This document shows positions 44,301-53,300 of a stretch of DNA of 64,000 nucleotides, piece after piece. Every line of letters begins with the position of its first letter. Position 1 is the stretch's first letter. The notes beneath the pieces were generated by a model that made no database searches, was not told where the DNA came from, and worked only from the letters and a program-made list of their open reading frames with translations. Source of the DNA: Nautilus pompilius (taxonomy: Eukaryota > Mollusca > Cephalopoda > Nautilida > Nautilidae); NCBI GenBank assembly GCA_018389105.1, contig JACATO010001459.1, forward strand, positions 1 to 64,000, in the 5' to 3' direction. The position numbers and the translations under genes are program-made.

Positions 44301-47300
44301 ATTTTACAAACCAAAAATTCTAAAAATCTAGGTCTGTTTAATTTATAGTGATAATCTTATGCAAATTTTGGAATTTATCAAAAGCTTTGAATAGCTAGTA
44401 TATCATTTTCTTAGCAATTAACAATTTTTCTTTTTTAAAAAATAAAGAATGCAGATATAAGTTAGCTCATCAGCCTTAAATTCTTAACAGTAAAAGATAT
44501 TTTTAATTTTTAGTATCAAAATATAGTGAATGATTGGAATAGATCACCAGGAGTAGACTATCTAGTGTCAGAATTCAAGGCAAAGATGATGAAGTGCACT
44601 GCTTAAGTTTCAATTTTCAACTGTATTCCTCCTTCCTTGTATTACCCTAACTCCGCCACACCCTGAACATTATTTTAACCAGTCACTAAACAAAATAAAA
44701 ACATGCTTTCATTTTATTTCGCAGCATACAAAAAAGCCTGATGTAAAAAGATATTAACAACAATCTTGGCGCGAAAGTTCCAAACTCACCTGGAGGTCCT
44801 GCTCAGTTGGCTCACCCGTGCATCTTTTATCTTCCTCAGTGATGGAAACCATGATGTCCAGCTGTTCATTTGGAGTCAGAGAACGACTAGGACAAAAGTC
44901 ATTTACCACCCTGAAATTCACACAAAACTCTCAACCATAAATTGGAAGGTTTTGTTTGACAGGGGTTCTAACCTAATAACTGTTGGACTAATACCACCAG
45001 AAGTAAAAGTCCATCATTATCTTGGAAAGACCAAAAAAAAAAACTAGTTTTCCTCTCACTTTTAGATTTAAATGACATGGATTTCATCAAAATGTTTGTT
45101 TTTTTTAATGTCAGTTACATTTATAGTAAAAAAAATCTGAAAAGATAATAAAAAAAACAAGTAATGTACTGATCCAAAAACTAATAAAAAAAACTTGATT
45201 TTATTTTTAAATGTAATTCTTCTTCCTGTTTGCAGAGAACAGGGGAAAAAACAATGAAAACTTTGTGTACGAGAACATTAGGTGTCTGGGGCCTGCATAA
45301 ATAAGCTGGGAAAATGCCAATGACTTCATCTGGGAAAGAATCTTCCTAGTATGGGAAGAAAACCCATGGTGAACAAGATGGAAAGGAAGAGCAAGAGAAA
45401 CAATGCAAAAGACAGCTAGACACCAAGCATGGCCCAGACTCAATGGATATGAAACTTTAGTTATCAGCATTATACTAACCTGTACTCCTTCATTTACAAT
45501 AAAATTACAGTCAGAAACTGGTTTGTACACAATATGCTCTTTTTAAATTTACAGTACATTAAGGTTAATTTATGTCAAAGTAGAATGATCATTATCAGTT
45601 ATATGGCTGTGGGCAGATCTGTGGAGCTGAGCCATACCAAGAAAATGAATAGTTGAGGTGGTTTCCTGTTGCCTTCCTTGATGAATACATGGATGCTATA
45701 AAAGCCTTACCAGAACTCTTCATTTCTAGATATACAAGGAAAATAGAGTATTTGAAAGAAACCCACCCAGCTGGCTGATGAGGAGTGAAAAGAAAATATT
45801 CCAGGGAGATATGCCAAACTAAGCTAGTCCAAACCAAGATTTTAACTTGAGCCCTCAACCATATCAGTCCATTAGTCCCTGACACTGAAATACTATACCA
45901 CCTACAGTAGAATAACCTTTTGTTAATTTTAAAATACAGTGATTCTTTTTAAAAGATTGTAGTCAAATATTAGAGCAGCCTAGGCTTTGCGTAATTGTTT
46001 AAACCATCATAATTCTGCTGTAAAACACTGTCAAATGACTTTACAGCCACAGTTTGTCATATCGAACTTAGCTAAGCAGCGACAGATACTTTCTTCTCAA
46101 AATGGTTAACCCCAGCAATCATTTCCACTCAACTGTAAAACTTTGAAGAGAAAAAAAAAAATCAAATAATTGGCCACGATCCAAATCAGCATGTCAGGAG
46201 ATCTCCACATCACTCTTGAAATGCAAATATTGACATCATGTCCCTTTGATGCCATAGAGCTTCAGCACCACCCTTTTAAGCATAGAATTTCTTTAAAATT
46301 ACAGTTTAAGCTAATTTATTAAAAAGTGAAAAACCCAATGTTCAGCTATCAGCCTTCCACTGGGTACTACGTTTATTAGAAGGCAGAATATCTATTATAA
46401 ATTTAACAGTCAGATATTAATAAGCACTGATCTGAAACTGTCATGTAACAACCTAACTTTGGTGGTATCAATAGTGTTTTTCCATTTGACTGTAAAGTAA
46501 GCAAACTTCCTCACAACACACTTTTGGTGCAATCTAATTAAAATTTTAAAAATCTGATATTTTAAATTTCAAACAAATATTCGCTACTGATTCTTTGCTA
46601 TGTAACTTTTAACCTAAGCGTGTAGTACAATAAACTACAAAGAAGTTTTGTTCGCTACTTACAGAATGCTAGAAGCTTAACCTAAATTGTCCGTTTAGCA
46701 GTCAAGTTTATACACATAAATCAATATTTCTTTCCAGCTATTAGAAGAACATTAAAACTTGTTTTTATTGTGAAGTTTATAAAAACCATCTGCATCAAAC
46801 TTCACCGTTTCTTTTCAAATTAATTATAAGCTGTCTTATTTTAATCCCATATCTGTCATTCCCAGGTACCAACTGTTTCAAAGAAAAAGTATTGAATAAA
46901 TTTTTACATAACTAAATAAAATGTCAACTTCAATTTTTAAGAGAAATTTACTAAGATTATTGTAACAGAATTTAACTATTGTATCAATTATTTTAGTAAA
47001 GTAACACTTAAACATGACAAAGAATTTGATGGAACTTTTAAGACTCAACAAATACTTATATTTGGACTTGAGGACTATTTATGAGGTATTTAGTGTTTAT
47101 AGAAAAGAAATTCCCATAAATATTAAATCAAACCCCAAAGACCTAGAGACAAATAAAAACAAAACAAAGAGCTCTTTAAAAAAATTCTGAAAAATTTAAA
47201 TCACAAATTTTAAACTTTATTTTTAAACTTCAATTTTTAAAATCTTTAAAATTAACTTAACAAAAACTCATGAAAAATGTCTTTAAAATATAGATATTAA

Positions 47301-50300
47301 TAAAATAAATAAATAGTTTCTGGTGATAAATCTTACCTATATAAATGGAGACAATTAAGATATTTATGTCCTTCTCTTAAGCAATTGCACCCCAAAAAAT
47401 TTTTTTTGAAGACATGATGACATTAAGTTGAAGAAAATATTAAAACCTAAATATTGTAAGAGAAATAAATGTAAAAGTTATAGACACTGCTTATGATGGT
47501 TATGTTTTGGATTTAGAGATAAATGCATCAAAATGTAAATGTAAAGACTTTAGTCTTTGTAGAGCATCTATGATCAGGAGTTTAAAAGGCCTTTTTAGAG
47601 CTTAGAAAGCGTTATAATTTTATCTTTCAATTATATTTAAACCTTAAAGGCATTGAGATTAATGCAAGAGAAGACATTACCAAGATTCAGCCGTTTGATC
47701 CACGCACTGCCGCTACAACTTGACAATGACTACCGGCTAATCCACCACAATGGCTTTGATTTTAGGAGATTTATTTAATGTTTTTTGTAGATTTCTAAAT
47801 TATCTCCCCTTTCACTAAGCGCTAGGCAGCACAAACATATAATGAGAGAGAAACCTAAATAACTTTTTTATGTAGCAACTAACCAACTCAAAACTAGAAC
47901 TACAGTTAAAAAAAAATGTTTGATTTTTATTTACTGAAAGGTTTTTTCTTAAATGTCCACTCCTTTTATACATTGGTGGCCAAAATTATTGCATCACCTT
48001 TTACATTAAATAATGAGCATTTCTCATAGGATTTACCATGAAGCTAAGTATTGATTTGATACTCACAGGGTCTCTGTACTCAACATCCTTAATGTTGCAA
48101 ATTCTGGTGGAGATACAACTACAGAGCCATAATAAGGGAAGTGTCAATAAATGTGTACTTTGCAGTATTATTCTGACAAATAATTACATATATATGATAT
48201 AACATAAACTGAATAACTTGTTAAAGCCTGCATTAATCCTGGAATAATTACACAAGCAAATCAAAATTATTTGGGATGATGCAATAATTTTGGAATGCTG
48301 CATTTTTCTAGAATACATAAAACACAAAAAGTATAGGATTGTTACATAAGCCAACAAAATCTGGAAATAGGAGAGAAAGAATCCAAATGGCCATTTCTCA
48401 CCACTCAGTATCATCTTCCAAACTTGTCCTGCTTCTTTTGATTTGGTTGGGATTCCTTTTTAACACGTCAACTAAAAATACAATCATACACATAAAATGA
48501 AGTAAACAAATAAATAAAAATGTAAATCAAAAATAAAAACAAAGCATATAACAATGCTGATACTAAAATAGTCAGTAGCAGAATGCAACAGTTAATAATG
48601 GGCTAGTGATCCAAAGCAGCTTTTTTCTTGCTACATGTTATGTACATTTCATATGTGGACTGTAATACCACTGAATGCCACAACATTTTGATTCAAATTT
48701 GCCTGTGAATGAAATAAATTGTAAAACATCTTTCCTGTTATGCATTAATTGTGTGGAAATCCACAAGCATAAAAGCTAATGTAATGCGTATAATACTTTA
48801 ATAAAACAAAGCAACAGCTCTTTGGTGTCTTTGTTCTCTCATGCCAACCATGAAGCATGATCATAAATATGCTTAACTCTAGTAATCCAGAAAGATGACA
48901 AAGGTTCAAAGTGCCTGCTTGGAACTATTCTGTCATCTTAGGAGAAATTTAATCAAAGCAGTTACAAACCTTTTGAGTAAAAGGAAAGTACCTATAAACA
49001 GATTTTGCAGCATAACATATCTGATAGCTTAGTGTTTCTCCAATACAAAATAAAGACTTCAGAATTATTGCTGTTTTTTTTTTATTAGTGTCATTATAAA
49101 CAAACACCTGTGATGCCTTGCACGGCATTGGGGTGGAAACAAAACCTGATAGTGATTTTTTACAAATCTTACTAGATGCCCATTAAAACAAAAGGGGGGG
49201 AGAGCTTCTTGCCCCGCCTATGACTGTAGCATACTGTATCTATGGCAAGCATAGCAATATTGTTGTGTCTGGAACGAAACTGGCTGACGGCCCCTGGAAT
49301 GCTGAAGGTTTGATAATGCATAAGACTGTCTGGCTGTCAGTTAGTTCAATGAAATGTGTTTTTAGCATTGTGCTAAAACCACCTACATCATCACGATAGT
49401 AACAGCATCTCTGATAAACATCTTAATGCTATTTCTCCTGTTTCATTTATTAGAGTCAACAGTGGGTAACAACATAAAACGCAATGACACATCTATTTGT
49501 ATCATCAGACATCATCCATAGCAGAAAGCTGATAACTTACAACTATGCCTCCCTGACTCTCTCATTTTGACAGCAGTTAAAGGGAACCTGAGTAAACAAA
49601 GAGCATTTTTTGCTGTAATAACCAAATTGTTAATTTCTACAGAAATTAGCAAATACTTTTCGGACATGTGTGGATGATACCACATTTATCCTGTGAAGAA
49701 GGCCACCATGATAGTTGTGAAAAATGGACAGTGTTGTTGTTGCAAATTTTTCTTTCTTTTTATCCATTAGCACAGTATATATTCCAGGTGTTTGTAAATA
49801 TCAGTGCAATTTTTTTCATCTAAACAGGTGAATGTGCCTATAAATCTAGCTTTGGAAGGGTTTTATGACAAATTCTCAAAGAGCACAGAAACATGTAATT
49901 GCATGATATTACGTTAAGTCTCAAAATCTCCAAAATGTTTTTTTTTTTTTTTATCAGAAAATTATAAAATATGACAAAATAATTAAAAGATCCTAAAATT
50001 CAGAACAGGACTACACTGTGTAATAAAATTATGGCCATTAAGTTTATTTAACATGCTACTTATAGGAAACTACATTCCATGCATTTCTAAATGCTTTAGA
50101 TTGCCAAAAGTGCACAACAATCATTACCGAATAGCTGTCATAGTTTTCTCTCTTCCATCACAAAGCTATTATCTAAATAAAATATTAAAAATGCAAAAGA
50201 ACTATTTTAACATTTGCTTCTTCTTTTTTCTTCAGAATGACTTTCAGTATTGAAACAAGTCGTTTTGTTCTCAATGTTCACTTAGGTGACTCAAGTCTGC

Positions 50301-53300
50301 CCTACTACAAGATGTCTAATTGTCGTAACCATGTAGTCATAGCAGCTTAATAACCTATTTCCTGTAATGCTCTCTGAAGCTGTAACACTCCAAAAGCATT
50401 GACAAATAAAAGAACAACCCGAATCTGACTCATCTAGCTTTGGAATGGTAGAACTCACCACCTGTGATATTTCATTGCGGAATTTGTTGTAAAAATTCTT
50501 TATGCATAAAAAAAAAATGTATTGTAATAGGAACATTCAAATTACAGCAATTCTAGTTCAGCTGGGTTTCATTTGAAAATCAAGCACACGTGCACACTAA
50601 AAACAAAAATTTTTAAAATCTTCAATAGCTTTCAAAAAATAAAGCTATTTGAGCATGCCTTTGGACAATCCTATCAAATGCAGCGAAATCACAAGCCACA
50701 ATAAGCACAAAACCAACATGTATCTGTAAGAAGAAAGTTCTAGCCATACAGCAAAAGTACAATTTTAAAAAGTAGGTGGCATTGTGCGAACTAAAGCAAA
50801 CACGGAATTAAATCAACAACACGCTCAAGCTCCCTTGGCGCTGTACATACCACCCTTTTTCACCGATTTTTCTGTAAAACAAACAAACAAACAGTTTTAA
50901 TTCCAAAACAATGGTTTAAAGCAGAGGGTAATGCTGATTTATAACAACAAAAACTTATTTTTCATTACAATGCAAAATATACTGTATTATGATTAAGTCG
51001 CCCGGTATGAAGACCTTTTGAAAAATATATTTTTAAGGCAGCCTTTGAACATTGCAATATGAAATGAAAAAATAATAGCTTATGAACCAGTTTCTTCTAC
51101 TGCCAAAAATACATTTCTCCTAAAATTAAACTTAGGAGTTTTAATGATATTTCTGTCACAAATTGATTCATAAACATGCAAACATTTAATATACCTGCTA
51201 GTGCTTTACCTCTTGGATAATGTTTCTTACTACAAACCGATTTTTTTTACCTCATTAAAGTGTAGAGTTCGGACCAATATAACATTTTATTTAAACAATG
51301 TGTTGTTTTGATACTTGTCTTCACAGTTAAATGTTTTTTGTGGTTTTTTGGTTTTAAAATGCACACTATTTTTCTCATTATACTTTATAAAAAATGCTAA
51401 AACCAAATATAGCAAAATCAATATAGCATTCAGGATTAAATATATAAAACAAATTAGTCTTGGAATAGTAACATATTTTTCTTACTGAACAATATTAGTA
51501 AAATAACTACTTACTCTTAGTCTTTGATCTGGCCAGTGGTTTTGGCAAATTCTTCACTTCCAGCTGCCTTGCTGTTGGGGTGTAGTTATTGCCAATAGAT
51601 TCGCTTGGTTTTCGATAATATTTTTGTTCTTTATATGGAGAAGCTAAAGTATATGGTGACTGACTCATAATTGGTGGATACTGGCCATTTCTTACAATCA
51701 CCTATAGAATTTAAATGTAGCAGGTAAAAAATTGTTTACTAAAGAATAAGAAGAATGAGAAGAGTTTGAAGAAATGGGAAGTTAATATTTACACTGCCCA
51801 TTTGAAAAGTATTTTTAAATGCATTTCTACAATGGCTGATCGCAAAACTAGAAATGTACAGTAAATAAGGTGATTGAAAAATCTTCTAGACTATATGCTA
51901 ATGTAATTACATGCAATGTTACTTGATCCATAATTTATATCAGTAGTTTAAGAAGTGTGCAACAATAAGACCAGAAGATCTCAGTGGCTACTTAGAGGGC
52001 ATGACAATAGATGTTGAAGAAACAGGTCAGCTCTCAAAATAATGACTACTAGCCAATACTTTTAGGAGCTTCTGGAATGACAATTGTCATCACAGGAAGC
52101 ATAACCACTGAAAGTAAGAAGCATTCAAGCTACAGTGGCCAGCTTCAAAAAAAATTTTTTAATTTTAGACAAAATTTCATCTGTCTTCAGATGCTGCTGA
52201 CCAATAACAATATTTTTTTTAGGACAAGGCATCAAAAGATTTGGCCAACAAATAAATCCAAAGTTCACTAAGCTCTTCAATATTTATTAATAATTAATTA
52301 CATCTCCATGGTTTTTTATTATTTTTCAAAATTCTTTCAAACATGAAAACATTTGTGCTTCAGTAAATTTACCTAGGCACCAGTTCAAAACTGCTACTAC
52401 ACCAGCTGCCCCTAACTTTACACCAGCCCCTTAAATTTACACCAGCCACCTCTTAACTTTACACCAGCTGCCCTTAACTTTACACAAGCTGCCCTTAACT
52501 TTACACCAGCCCCTTAACTTTAAACCAGCCACCCTTAACTTTACACCAGCCGACCCTAACTTTACACTAGCCCCTTAACTTTACACCAGCTACCCTTAAC
52601 TCTACACCAGCCACCCTTAACTTTACACCAGCCGCCCTTAACTTTACACCAGCCGCCCCTAACTCTACACCAGCCCCTTAACTTTACACCAGCCGACCCT
52701 AACTTTACACCAGCCACCCCTAACTTTACACCAGCCGCCCCTTAACTTTACACCAGCCACCCCTAACTTTACACCAGCCGCCCCTAACTTTACACCAGCC
52801 CCTTAACTTTACACCAGCCACCCCTGACTTTACACCAGCCGTTCCTAACTTTACACCAGCCACCCCTAACTTTACACCAGTCCCTTAACTTTACACCAGC
52901 CGTCCCTAACTTTACACCAGCCACCCCTAACTTTACACCAGCCCCTTAACTTTACACCAGCCACCCCTAACTTTACACCAGCCGTCCCTAACTTTACACC
53001 AGCCGCCCCTAACTTTACACCAGCCGCCCCTAACTTTACACCAGCCGCCCCTTAACTTTACACCAGCCACCCCTAACTTTACACCAGCCCCTTAACTTTA
53101 CACCAGCCGCCCCTAACTTTACACCAGCCGCCCCTAACTTTACACCAGCCACCCCTAACTTTACACCAGCCACCCCTAACTTTACACCAGCTACCCCTTA
53201 ACTTATAACCACACTCCTCTAATGAAGCAGGGCTCTGTTTGGAAAGCTGAGAATAGAGAAGTGAGCCGGACCATCCCCTGCCACCTGATGTGCCGTCATA

